From NCBI GenBank assembly GCA_041667115.1, contig JBAYFO010000001.1, positions 220,255 to 284,254 on the forward strand: a stretch of DNA of 64,000 bases, written 5' to 3'. The notes beneath the pieces were generated by a model. The model had not been told where the DNA came from, searched no databases, and was given only the letters and a program-made list of their open reading frames with translations. This stretch comes from UBA1563 sp041667115 (GTDB lineage Bacteria > Bacteroidota > Ignavibacteria > Ignavibacteriales > Ignavibacteriaceae). Shown here one piece after another: positions 52,881 through 60,718 of this stretch. A program made the translations under genes and the position numbers. The number at the start of each line of letters is the position of its first letter. The first letter of the stretch is position 1.

Positions 52881-54694
52881 TGTCCGCAAGGATTTCTCTC
52901 TTTGATCGAAAGAAAATTTTTTATGGAATTATTATAGCGGTTGTATCGGTTTACATTTTCAAATTGTTTGAAATGCAAATTTTAGCGCACGCACAGTTTG
53001 ACGCCAAAGCATCCGACAATTCCATCAAAGCCATTGAGCAGATTGCGTTGCGCGGAGTTTTTTACGACCGCAATATGAAGCTTCTCGTGGACAATACTCC
53101 TGCCTATACTGTACGTATTACTCCTGCAGATTACGATACAACGTTGAACAGAAAGATAGAAACAATTCTTGATCTGGAACCGGGTTTCGTTTCAAATATG
53201 CTTTTTAAGAATAGGGTCTACTCTAAATTTGTTCCTTTGCGTGTTAAACGGGGTGCGGATTTTTCTGCAATAGCATGGATTGAAGAAAACAAAGAACACC
53301 TTCCCGGTGTTGATTATGTTATTGAAATGCAGCGCGGTTATCCGTATGGTGCAATGGGCTCGCATGTTTTTGGTTATTCAAAAGAAATATCTCCATCGCA
53401 ATTAAAAAAGGAAGAGCAGTATTATCAACCCGGAGATTTAATCGGCTCAATCGGTCTAGAAAAAAAATATGAAAAAGATTTGCGTGGCGAAAAAGGATAT
53501 GATTATATCCTTGTCGATTCAAGACGGCGTGAAGTCGGGAAATACAAAAACGGATTGAATGACGTCCCTTCGCAAAAGGGAAAAGACTTAGTGTTATCGA
53601 TTGACGGAGAATTACAAAAAATAGCAGAAGAAGAATTAAACGGCAGAGCCGGTGCTGTTGTTGCAATTGAACCTTCCTCCGGTGAGGTGATGGTAATGGC
53701 AAGTTCACCTCAATTTGATCTTAACCAATTCTCGTACGTAACGCCGAAAGATTATTTAAGGCAGTTGTTAAATGATCCTTTAAAACCACAATTTAATAGA
53801 GCCACAATGGCTGCGCATCCACCTGGCTCAACTTTCAAATTATTATGTGCAATTGCAGCATTAGACTTAGGTGTAATAACCCCTTCTACTACCTTGTACT
53901 GTGGTGGTAGCTTTAATTACGGAAGAACGTTTAAATGTCATGGCAGGCATGGTTCTATAAACGTTATCCAGGCAATAGAAAAGTCGTGTAACGTTTTTTT
54001 CTATCAATTAATTTTTAAGATAGGGCTTGACCGCCTAAAGGAATATGCAACACGGTTCGGATTAGGGCAGAAATTAGGAATAGATATTAATGAAGAAGTG
54101 AAGGGACTGATCCCGACAACGGCGTACTATGAAAAAATTTATGGCAAGAACTGGCCCCACGGAATTTTAGTGAGTTTAGGAATCGGGCAGGGAGAAGTAA
54201 ATGTTACTCCATTACAACTTGCAAATTATTGTGCTTTGATTGCAAACAACGGAAAGTCGTTCGTCCCCCATATTGTAAAAGGATATTTGGATGAAAACAA
54301 GAACTACCATGCTTACAAATACAAAGAAGTGAACGTTGGAATAAATCAAGGTGTCTTCGATATAGTTAAAGAAGGAATGTTCCGTGTAGTGAATGGAGCA
54401 GGTACTGCTACAAATATTCGTATCAACGATATTCACATTTCGGGCAAAACGGGAACAGCTCAAAATCCGCAAGGAAAAGATCACGCCGTCTTTGTTGCAT
54501 TTGCACCCTCTGAAAATCCTAAAATTGCGATAGCTGTTCTTATTGAGAATGCAGGTTTTGGTGCTACGTGGGCAGCCCCGATAGCAAAAAGAATAATTGA
54601 AACGTATGTAAGGCGAACGATGCCGAAAAAAGCTGAAACGGTAGATAAGAACAAAATAGAAGTTCAGCAGGGGGCAGAACCTTTTGCGGATTAA
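52880..54694 (+). CDS. mrdA: Penicillin-binding protein 2 (elongasome transpeptidase)
   Basis: 604 residues: one N-terminal membrane segment (about 12-30), pedestal domain, then the class B transpeptidase domain. Active-site motifs are HPPGSTFKLL (SxxK), EKSCNVFF (SxN) and HISGKTGTAQN (KTG). It crosslinks peptidoglycan during elongation with the RodA glycosyltransferase, whose gene overlaps by 11 bases. Confidence 0.96.
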   Translation: MSARISLFDRKKIFYGIIIAVVSVYIFKLFEMQILAHAQFDAKASDNSIKAIEQIALRGVFYDRNMKLLVDNTPAYTVRITPADYDTTLNRKIETILDLEPGFVSNMLFKNRVYSKFVPLRVKRGADFSAIAWIEENKEHLPGVDYVIEMQRGYPYGAMGSHVFGYSKEISPSQLKKEEQYYQPGDLIGSIGLEKKYEKDLRGEKGYDYILVDSRRREVGKYKNGLNDVPSQKGKDLVLSIDGELQKIAEEELNGRAGAVVAIEPSSGEVMVMASSPQFDLNQFSYVTPKDYLRQLLNDPLKPQFNRATMAAHPPGSTFKLLCAIAALDLGVITPSTTLYCGGSFNYGRTFKCHGRHGSINVIQAIEKSCNVFFYQLIFKIGLDRLKEYATRFGLGQKLGIDINEEVKGLIPTTAYYEKIYGKNWPHGILVSLGIGQGEVNVTPLQLANYCALIANNGKSFVPHIVKGYLDENKNYHAYKYKEVNVGINQGVFDIVKEGMFRVVNGAGTATNIRINDIHISGKTGTAQNPQGKDHAVFVAFAPSENPKIAIAVLIENAGFGATWAAPIAKRIIETYVRRTMPKKAETVDKNKIEVQQGAEPFAD

Positions 54695-55913
54695 CTACAA
54701 ATTAAATGACCGTTTTGACCTTACGATCTTTTTATCAGCTTCACTATTGGTAATCATCGGGTTGTTTGCAATTTATAGTTCAACACAGAACACGATCACG
54801 CAAAAGGGGAATTTTGATAAGCAACTTATCTCATGGGGGATTTCACTATTTCTCCTCTTTTTTATTTACGCACTCCCGACTAAATTCTTAAAACTGACTG
54901 CGGTACCGACATATGCGTTGTCCATTTTATTACTCCTGGTTGTGTTAGTTATTGGAAGAAAAGTTGGAGGGGCAAGAAGCTGGATCGCGTTCGGTGGTTT
55001 TAGTTTTCAACCCGCGGAATTTGCAAAACTTGCAACCCTTCTTTATTTATCGCATTTCCTTTCGCGTGATGAAACGGATCTGGATAATCTAAAAGATATT
55101 TTTATTGCTCTGGCTATTGGCTTAACGCCGATAGCATTAATTATGCTTGAACCGGACTTAGGTAGTTCATTTGTCTTTATCGGAATTATTTTAGCGCTTC
55201 TCTTTTGGAAGGGAATAAGCCTTTTTGGATTGGCAGTTGTGCTTAGTCCTGGCATTGTTGCGGTCGCTTCATTGTTTGGGCCGATCTACTTTGCAGTGGC
55301 AGTCGGGTTTGTAATCGTAATTCTCTTTTTCTTTAAGAAGGATATTTTTCTCAGTGGGTCAATTTTAGCGCTAAATATTGCATCGGGATTTTTTGTTGAT
55401 AATTTTTATAATATTCTAAGTCCTCATCAGCAAACAAGAATTCGCGCCTTTATTGATCCAAATGCAGATCCGCTTGGTTCCGGGTATAACGCAATACAGG
55501 CTAAAGTTGCTATTGGTTCCGGCGGACTTTTCGGGAAAGGATTTCTCCATGGGAACCAGACGCAACTTCAATTTATTCCGGAGCAATGGACAGATTTTAT
55601 CTTTTGTGTTGTCGGTGAAGAGTTCGGATTTATAGGAAGTCTTGTCGTTATCGTTTTATTCCTTGTTTTGTTTTTAAGGATTTTGCGTTTAGCGTCATTT
55701 GCAAAAAATGAATTTCTCAGTATGGTTATTATCGGCATTCTCACTGTTTTCTTTGTCCATTTTTTGGTGAACATCGGCATGGCGATTGGTATTCTTCCGG
55801 TAATCGGAATCCCGCTTCCTTTTGTAAGTTACGGCGGAAGCTCGTTATTAATTAATATGGCGATGCTCGGAATTATTTTGAATATTCATCGATCGAGAAA
55901 AGAATCTACTTAA
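54684..55913 (+). CDS. rodA: RodA SEDS peptidoglycan glycosyltransferase
   Basis: 409 residues from TTG 54684, overlapping the mrdA end. Ten membrane segments and the SEDS motifs are present: GGARSWIAFGGFSFQPAEFAK, EPDLGSSFVF, GSGYNAIQAKVAIGSGGLFGKG, FIPEQWTDFIFCVVGEEFGF and LPFVSYGGSSLLINM. RodA polymerises glycan strands from lipid II. The complete mreBCD-PBP2-RodA set matches a full elongasome. Confidence 0.95.
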   Translation: MRINYKLNDRFDLTIFLSASLLVIIGLFAIYSSTQNTITQKGNFDKQLISWGISLFLLFFIYALPTKFLKLTAVPTYALSILLLLVVLVIGRKVGGARSWIAFGGFSFQPAEFAKLATLLYLSHFLSRDETDLDNLKDIFIALAIGLTPIALIMLEPDLGSSFVFIGIILALLFWKGISLFGLAVVLSPGIVAVASLFGPIYFAVAVGFVIVILFFFKKDIFLSGSILALNIASGFFVDNFYNILSPHQQTRIRAFIDPNADPLGSGYNAIQAKVAIGSGGLFGKGFLHGNQTQLQFIPEQWTDFIFCVVGEEFGFIGSLVVIVLFLVLFLRILRLASFAKNEFLSMVIIGILTVFFVHFLVNIGMAIGILPVIGIPLPFVSYGGSSLLINMAMLGIILNIHRSRKEST

Positions 55914-55970
55914 TTAGATAGTTAGTAAAAATATTCTGCTCAAAATGGCGATAATATTTTTTAATTAATC

Positions 55971-55998
55971 GTAGAGACACGCCGCGGCGTGTCTCTAC
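55971..55998. repeat. 28-bp perfect palindrome, REP-like
   Basis: GTAGAGACACGCCG at 55971-55984 is followed directly by its complete reverse complement at 55985-55998. It sits in the 145-base gap between rodA and pyrF. Similar GTAGAGAC...GTCTCTAC palindromes are known as dispersed elements in other phyla. Confidence 0.75.
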
Positions 55999-56032
55999 AG
56001 TATAAACCTTTGGTTCTGGTTTACCAGGTTAT

Positions 56033-56058
56033 GAATTACGAATTAGGAATTAAGAATT
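56033..56058. repeat. GAATTA heptamer tract abutting the pyrF start codon
   Basis: GAATTAC, GAATTAG, GAATTAA and GAATT run directly into the GTG of pyrF. AGGAA inside the tract, about 10 bases upstream of GTG, could act as the ribosome binding site. Confidence 0.8.
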
Positions 56059-56874
56059 GTGAAAAGTATTGAAAAATTTTATTCGGCTGTAAATAGTGGT
56101 AAGCATATTTGTGTAGGGTTAGACACCGATATTGAAAAGATTCCCGAACACCTAAAAAAATCTGACGACCCGCTTTTCTTTTTTAATAAATCGATAATTG
56201 ACGCAACCCGCTCTGAAGCCGCCGCTTACAAGTTGAACTTCGCTTTTTATGAAGCTTCGGGTATCGATGGATTAATTTCTCTAAAAAAAACTATCGAATA
56301 TATAGACGATGAAATTTTCATTATCGGCGATGCCAAAAGAGGGGATATCGGTTCTACTTCTGCGATGTACGCTAAGTCCGTCTATGATTATTTTAAGTGC
56401 GATTCGGTTACGCTTCATCCTTATATGGGGTACGATTCCGTTCAGCCGTTTTTAGAATATAAAGATAAACTCAATTTTGTGCTGGCATTAACTTCTAATA
56501 AAAGCGCAAATGATTTTGAAACACTGACTTTATCTACAGATGAAAAGCTTTATCAAAAAGTTATCCAAAATGTTCATGAGTGGAACGGACAATTTGGTAA
56601 TTGTGGAATCGTCTTCGGCGCTACACAAATTGCACAGCTTCAAGAAAATATCAAGTTGATAAATGATTTGCCGGTTCTTCTTCCCGGTGTCGGGGCGCAG
56701 GGTGGTAGTTTGGAAGAAGTTGTTACTTTATTTACCCAAAATCATTTTACTCATTATTTAATTAATGCCAGTAGAAGTATTATTTATGCTTCAAGCGGTA
56801 GTGATTTTGCCCAAAAAGCTGCTGAAGAACTTGAAAAACTAAACACTGAAATTGCCCGGTTTTCTTCAAAGTAA
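56059..56874 (+). CDS. pyrF: Orotidine-5'-phosphate decarboxylase, type 2
   Basis: 271 residues from GTG 56059. The long-form (type 2) OMPDC motifs are there: HICVGLDTDIEKIPEHL, YKLNFAFYEASG, FIIGDAKRGDIGSTSAMYA with the catalytic Asp-Lys pair, and LLPGVGAQGGSLEEV. It makes UMP in pyrimidine synthesis. It is separated from rodA by a palindrome and a heptamer tract, so it may have its own promoter. Confidence 0.95.
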   Translation: MKSIEKFYSAVNSGKHICVGLDTDIEKIPEHLKKSDDPLFFFNKSIIDATRSEAAAYKLNFAFYEASGIDGLISLKKTIEYIDDEIFIIGDAKRGDIGSTSAMYAKSVYDYFKCDSVTLHPYMGYDSVQPFLEYKDKLNFVLALTSNKSANDFETLTLSTDEKLYQKVIQNVHEWNGQFGNCGIVFGATQIAQLQENIKLINDLPVLLPGVGAQGGSLEEVVTLFTQNHFTHYLINASRSIIYASSGSDFAQKAAEELEKLNTEIARFSSK

Positions 56875-57299
56875 AAAGTATTACTTAGTTACCCTATGCA
56901 ATGTTAAGTTATAGATCGCCACGTCTTTGGAGTAATCCAATTATATCTTTTGCGTAATATGCTTTCATCATATTTATTTTACTCTATACCCATCCCTCAT
57001 TCTACTTATCCGAAACATGTCAAGATGCTGCAATATTGCTCGAAAGCAAAAAATGCAGCACCACAATTATTTTGTTGCTTTTCAAATTTAGATTGACTAT
57101 TTTTTTGCCGCTTGCTTGGGATTGTTTGATTTTCCTATTTCATAGTGATTAATTTTATAATTTTTATGGCGGTATGTTCGTGGGACTCTTTGAAAGCAAA
57201 ATAGTTATAAACATTTGGTGTAAAAACACATTTGATAATTCAGATGATTTTTTATTGAAATTTAGTTCGGTCTTCAATGCCCGATCTTCGATAATAAAA

Positions 57300-57376
57300 C
57301 ATCAACCATTAACCCCCATCCTTCAACAATCAAACATCAGTTCTCAATCTTCAGTTACCAATCTTCCACAATTCAA
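57300..57376. repeat. Degenerate heptamer tract, CATCAAC/CTTCAGT type
   Basis: Eleven 7-bp units can be aligned without gaps (CATCAAC, CATTAAC, CCCCATC, CTTCAAC, AATCAAA, CATCAGT, TCTCAAT, CTTCAGT, TACCAAT, CTTCCAC, AATTCAA). Units share a pyrimidine-TCA core. Confidence 0.6.
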
Positions 57377-57549
57377 AATTAATTCTAAAGTACGTTTTTT
57401 ACCTACTCATACTATCTATTTAAACAAATTACTTTTAAGAAGCATAAGACGAAGGCAAGAATTCGTCAATTCAAAATATGAATGTTTGCCTAATAATGGA
57501 AAATTAATGAATTTCGGGCAAAATATGCGTTTTTTAACCATTTTCGCAG

Positions 57550-57759
57550 GCGAAGGAGGGTAAATAAATGGCGAAGGAGGTTAGCTATACGACGAAAGAG
57601 GGTAGCTAAATGACAAAAGAAGGTAACTTTTGCCCGAAAAATTGTAACTATACGTCATAGGAGGTTGCATATTTGGCGAAGGAAGGAAGCAATTTAGCGA
57701 AAATATTTAGCTTTATGGAAGAAAGAGATAACTTCCCTCCATAGGAGGTGTTTTGGGTG
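57550..57759. repeat. Tandem 21-bp repeat, about ten degenerate copies
   Basis: Ten consecutive 21-bp blocks line up without gaps; the first is GCGAAGGAGGGTAAATAAATG (57550-57570), and the second and third are close to it. The first 10 bases (GCGAAGGAGG) are best conserved. Read in one plus-strand frame each block is 7 codons (close to A-K-E-G-S-Y-M), but stop codons occur in several blocks, so it is not an intact coding repeat. Confidence 0.8.
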
Positions 57760-57875
57760 TCTAGGTGCCTTTGTGGCAAATGAACTCACGCCACAAAGAC
57801 TCGAAGGCAAAAAGGGAATGAACTTGTACATAATTGGTGACAAATTAATTTCTAACAAATAAAAAGGTTGTACAA

Positions 57876-57953
57876 ATGCGCAGGGCAACTGAAGAAAAAC
57901 GGTTATTCGGTGGTGCGGATTCTCTAACGATAATGCTATTCTTTCCGAAGTAA
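57876..57953 (+). CDS. Possible 25-residue small ORF upstream of cheW
   Basis: ATG 57876 has AAAAAGG 8 bases upstream, good spacing for translation, and the ORF ends 13 bases before the cheW start. The peptide begins MRRATEEKR and has a hydrophobic end (LTIMLFFPK). It could be a leader peptide or a chance ORF. Confidence 0.25.
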   Translation: MRRATEEKRLFGGADSLTIMLFFPK

Positions 57954-57966
57954 GAAGGAAGAAACG

Positions 57967-58446
57967 ATGAGTACTCTAAATAACGATGGTAATAAAAAAA
58001 TAGTTTTGTTCAGTCTTGATGAACCGCGGTATGCTCTTTACTTATCCGCTGTTCAAAGAGTTGTTCAAGCGGTTGAAATCACTCCTTTACCGAAAGCTCC
58101 CGATATAGTTTTGGGTGTTATAAATTTTCAAGGAGAAATAATCCCGGTTGTTGATATCCGTAAACGTTTCAGATTGCCGCCCCGGGAAATAAACGTAGAA
58201 GATCAATTTATTATTGCACAAACATCCAAACGGCTTGTTGTGCTTGCAGTCGATTCGGTTGCTGGTGTTTTTGAACTTGAGCATCATCAAGTACTCAATG
58301 CTAAAACAGCATTTCCATACACGGATTATCTTTCGGGTGTTGCGAAAATTGAGGGTAATATTATCCTGATAAACGATCTCGAAAAGTTCCTTTCGCTTGA
58401 TGAAGAAATAATATTAGATAAAGCTCTTACCGGGAAAACAGAATGA
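57967..58446 (+). CDS. cheW: CheW-like coupling protein (first)
   Basis: 159 residues, one CheW domain: VLFSLDEPRYALYLSAVQRV, PDIVLGVINFQGEIIPVVDIRKRF and TDYLSGVAKIEGNIILINDLEKFLS. CheW links receptors to the CheA kinase. AAGGAAG precedes the ATG. The stop overlaps the cheR start by 4 bases (ATGA). In position and size it matches WspB of Wsp-type clusters. Confidence 0.9.
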   Translation: MSTLNNDGNKKIVLFSLDEPRYALYLSAVQRVVQAVEITPLPKAPDIVLGVINFQGEIIPVVDIRKRFRLPPREINVEDQFIIAQTSKRLVVLAVDSVAGVFELEHHQVLNAKTAFPYTDYLSGVAKIEGNIILINDLEKFLSLDEEIILDKALTGKTE

Positions 58447-59939
58447 AGTTTTCTCTTCCGGAAAATACTTTGTTGAAATTAAGCGAGTTTATCGCTTCTA
58501 AACTCGCGCTGAATTTCCCAAAAGCACGATGGAATGATTTGGAACGGAATATAGTTTCAGCTTCAAATGAGTTTGGCTATAAAGAGGTTGAAAGTTTTAT
58601 TCAGCGAATTATGTCTTCTCCGCTAACGCACGAACACATTGAAATATTGACTGCGCATCTTACAAACAACGAAACGTATTTTTGGCGCGAACAAAAAACT
58701 TTTGAAGTCTTAGAACAAAAAATTCTTCCCGGGTTAATTCAAATCCGTAAGGAAGAAAAAAGAATCCGCATTTGGAGCGCCGGATGTTCAACAGGTGAAG
58801 AACCCTATTCAATTGCAATTGCCCTCAACAGATCGATTCCAAATATTAAAGATTGGAACATTACAATTCTTGCAACAGATATCAGTCCCCGAATTTTACG
58901 TAAAGCAACAGCTGGCATCTATAGCCAGTGGTCATTTCGTAATTCGCCTCAGTGGTTAAAAGAAAACTACTTCATGCCAACGGAGAATAATAAGTTCGAG
59001 CTTATTCCAGCGATTAAAAGTATGGTGAAATTTGAATATCTCAATTTAGCCGATGATGTTTTTCCCTCACCGCTAAACAATACGAACGCGATGGACATAA
59101 TTTTTTGCCGTAACGTTCTAATGTATTTTACGCAAGAACGTTTTAGACAAGTATCGCGGGGACTGTATAATTCTTTAGTACAAGGCGGGTATTTTGTAGT
59201 TTCTGCAAGTGAACTCTCTACGCAAAATTTCCCGGAATTTACGCCCGTTAATGTTCCGGGCATGGTTATTTATCAAAAGACTTCTAAGAAAATTAAAGAC
59301 CGGTACAAACTAACTTTTGTTGATCCTCCGCCGGAACCGGTCTCATTAAAAGTACCTCCGAAAAACTATCAGACAATTGAATGGGCAAAATCCCAGCCGC
59401 ATGAAATTGAAAATGAAATCACCAATCATGAAGAAATTCCAAAGCAGATTGTTCCGGTTTATGAAGAAACTTTAAAAGCATATTCGCAAGGTGACTATGC
59501 TGAGGTAATTGATAAACTACAAAATGATGAACAAACCGTAGAGGAACAGATACTTTTAATCCGCGCTTTGGCAAACCAGGGGAATCTTATCGAAGCGTTA
59601 AAGATGTGTGAAAAGACAATCACCACCAACAAACTCGATCCGCGGCTCTACTATTTGTACGCAACAATACTCCAGGAGAACAATCAATTAAACGAAGCAA
59701 TAGTTTCACTAAAGCGGGCAATATATTTAGATACCAACTTTGTTCTCTCCTATTACTTATTAGGAAATATTTATCAACGTCTTGGTGATGTTAAAAATGC
59801 AAAGAAAAGTTATGAAAATGTTTTGTCGTTACTAAACAAGTGCAGCAAGGATGAAATTCTTTTTGAATCTGAGGGACTTACTGCGGGGAGGTTCAAAGAA
59901 ATAATAAATGCTACAATGCAGACGAGAGAGTTAGTATGA
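58443..59939 (+). CDS. CheR-type methyltransferase with C-terminal TPR domain
   Basis: 498 residues. The N-terminal helical domain (about 1-75) and SAM-dependent core (about 80-280) carry TNNETYFWRE, IRIWSAGCSTGEEPYSIAI, TDISPRILRKATAGIY, and FCRNVLMYFTQE. A proline-rich linker leads to about four TPR units in the last ~170 residues (YATILQENNQLNEAIVSLKRA, YLLGNIYQRLGDVKNAKKSYENVL). CheR methylates receptor glutamates; TPR fusions are typical of Wsp and related alternative pathways (WspC). ATGA overlaps join it to both CheW genes. Confidence 0.92.
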   Translation: MKFSLPENTLLKLSEFIASKLALNFPKARWNDLERNIVSASNEFGYKEVESFIQRIMSSPLTHEHIEILTAHLTNNETYFWREQKTFEVLEQKILPGLIQIRKEEKRIRIWSAGCSTGEEPYSIAIALNRSIPNIKDWNITILATDISPRILRKATAGIYSQWSFRNSPQWLKENYFMPTENNKFELIPAIKSMVKFEYLNLADDVFPSPLNNTNAMDIIFCRNVLMYFTQERFRQVSRGLYNSLVQGGYFVVSASELSTQNFPEFTPVNVPGMVIYQKTSKKIKDRYKLTFVDPPPEPVSLKVPPKNYQTIEWAKSQPHEIENEITNHEEIPKQIVPVYEETLKAYSQGDYAEVIDKLQNDEQTVEEQILLIRALANQGNLIEALKMCEKTITTNKLDPRLYYLYATILQENNQLNEAIVSLKRAIYLDTNFVLSYYLLGNIYQRLGDVKNAKKSYENVLSLLNKCSKDEILFESEGLTAGRFKEIINATMQTRELV

Positions 59940-60571
59940 AGAAAATTCAGAACGAACAAGAGCGAACTGAAAAAACAAAAATTGATTGGGATGGAATAAA
60001 AAGTAGGATCAATTCTTTGCATGAAATGCTTAGTAAAAAAATTATTCTTTCACCGGAAGAAAAACGTTCCATACTAAAAGCAAGGGCGCAAGCTTTAGCT
60101 GTTGAGAAGAAGGATGAAACTTTTCAAAAAGAATTTATTGAAATTGTTGTCTTCCAATTAGCGGCTGAAACTTACGGAATCGAGAGTACGTTTATCCGGG
60201 AAGTTTACCCGTTGCATGATTTTACAACACTGCCGGATACTCCACCCTTTATACTTGGTATTGTAAATGTTCGGGGACAAATTGTTTCGGTAATTGATCT
60301 GAAAAAATTTTTCAATCTGCCGGAAAAAGGTCTGGGAGAATTGAACAAAGTAATTATCCTCCACAATGAACATATGGAGTTCGGAATACTTGCAGATATT
60401 ATTTACGGGACCAGTTCGGTATTACTTGCCGACATTCAAGCGTCGCCGGTTTCAACAAACGGAATTGGAGCCGGGTATTTAAGAGGAGTTACCGGCGATC
60501 ATATTATCATTCTTGATGCAAAGAAAATCTTAGAGGATGAAAAAATTATTATACATCAAGAAGCGGATTAG
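59936..60571 (+). CDS. CheW-like coupling protein with N-terminal extension (second)
   Basis: 211 residues. About 65 N-terminal residues (IDWDGIKSRINSLHEMLS, SPEEKRSILKARAQALAV) precede a CheW domain: VVFQLAAETYGIESTFIREVYP, PPFILGIVNVRGQIVSVIDLKKFF and YLRGVTGDHIIILDAKKIL. CheW proteins with such an extension accompany CheR-TPR in Wsp-like clusters (WspD position). It starts 4 bases inside the cheR end. Confidence 0.88.
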   Translation: MKKIQNEQERTEKTKIDWDGIKSRINSLHEMLSKKIILSPEEKRSILKARAQALAVEKKDETFQKEFIEIVVFQLAAETYGIESTFIREVYPLHDFTTLPDTPPFILGIVNVRGQIVSVIDLKKFFNLPEKGLGELNKVIILHNEHMEFGILADIIYGTSSVLLADIQASPVSTNGIGAGYLRGVTGDHIIILDAKKILEDEKIIIHQEAD

Positions 60572-60690
60572 GCTGTAGGTATTTAGAATGTAGGTTATTA
60601 GGCTGTAGGTATTTAGGCTGTAGGATTTTGGACTTTAGGCATTTAGCCTACAGCCTAACAGCCTACGGCCTAACTACCTAAATAAGAAGA
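60571..60690. repeat. TAGGCTGTAGG repeat block between cheW and the MCP gene
   Basis: AGG recurs at alternating 7- and 8-base steps from 60570 (15-bp period: AGGCTGT, AGGTATTT). TTAGGCTGTAGG at 60613-60624 pairs exactly with CCTACAGCCTAA at 60647-60658, so transcripts can form a hairpin. It fills nearly the whole 147-base gap. Confidence 0.8.
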
Positions 60691-60718
60691 TTAATTTTTC
60701 AATAAAGGAGAAACAAAC

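Larger units (their letters stand above)
56875..57966. other. 1.1-kb repeat-rich gap before the chemosensory genes
   Basis: No conserved gene is seen. Contents in order: AT-rich DNA (56875-57290); a heptamer tract (57300-57376); a tandem 21-bp repeat (57550-57759); a short inverted repeat, TTTGTGGC and GCCACAAA near 57770-57799; and a possible 25-codon ORF just before cheW. A 129-codon ORF (57174-57563) covers the heptamer tract but has low complexity and no recognisable domain, so it is not called. Confidence 0.7.

Noticed and set aside
53319..53708. 129-codon ORF on the minus strand
   Set aside because: Antisense to mrdA, no recognisable motif.
57550..57759. CRISPR array as an explanation of the 21-bp repeat
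   Set aside because: The blocks are contiguous with no unique spacers, the repeats are degenerate, and no cas gene is nearby.
60571..60690. Riboswitch upstream of the MCP gene
   Set aside because: The hairpin is explained by the TAGGCTGTAGG repeat family, which also occurs elsewhere; no known riboswitch core is seen.
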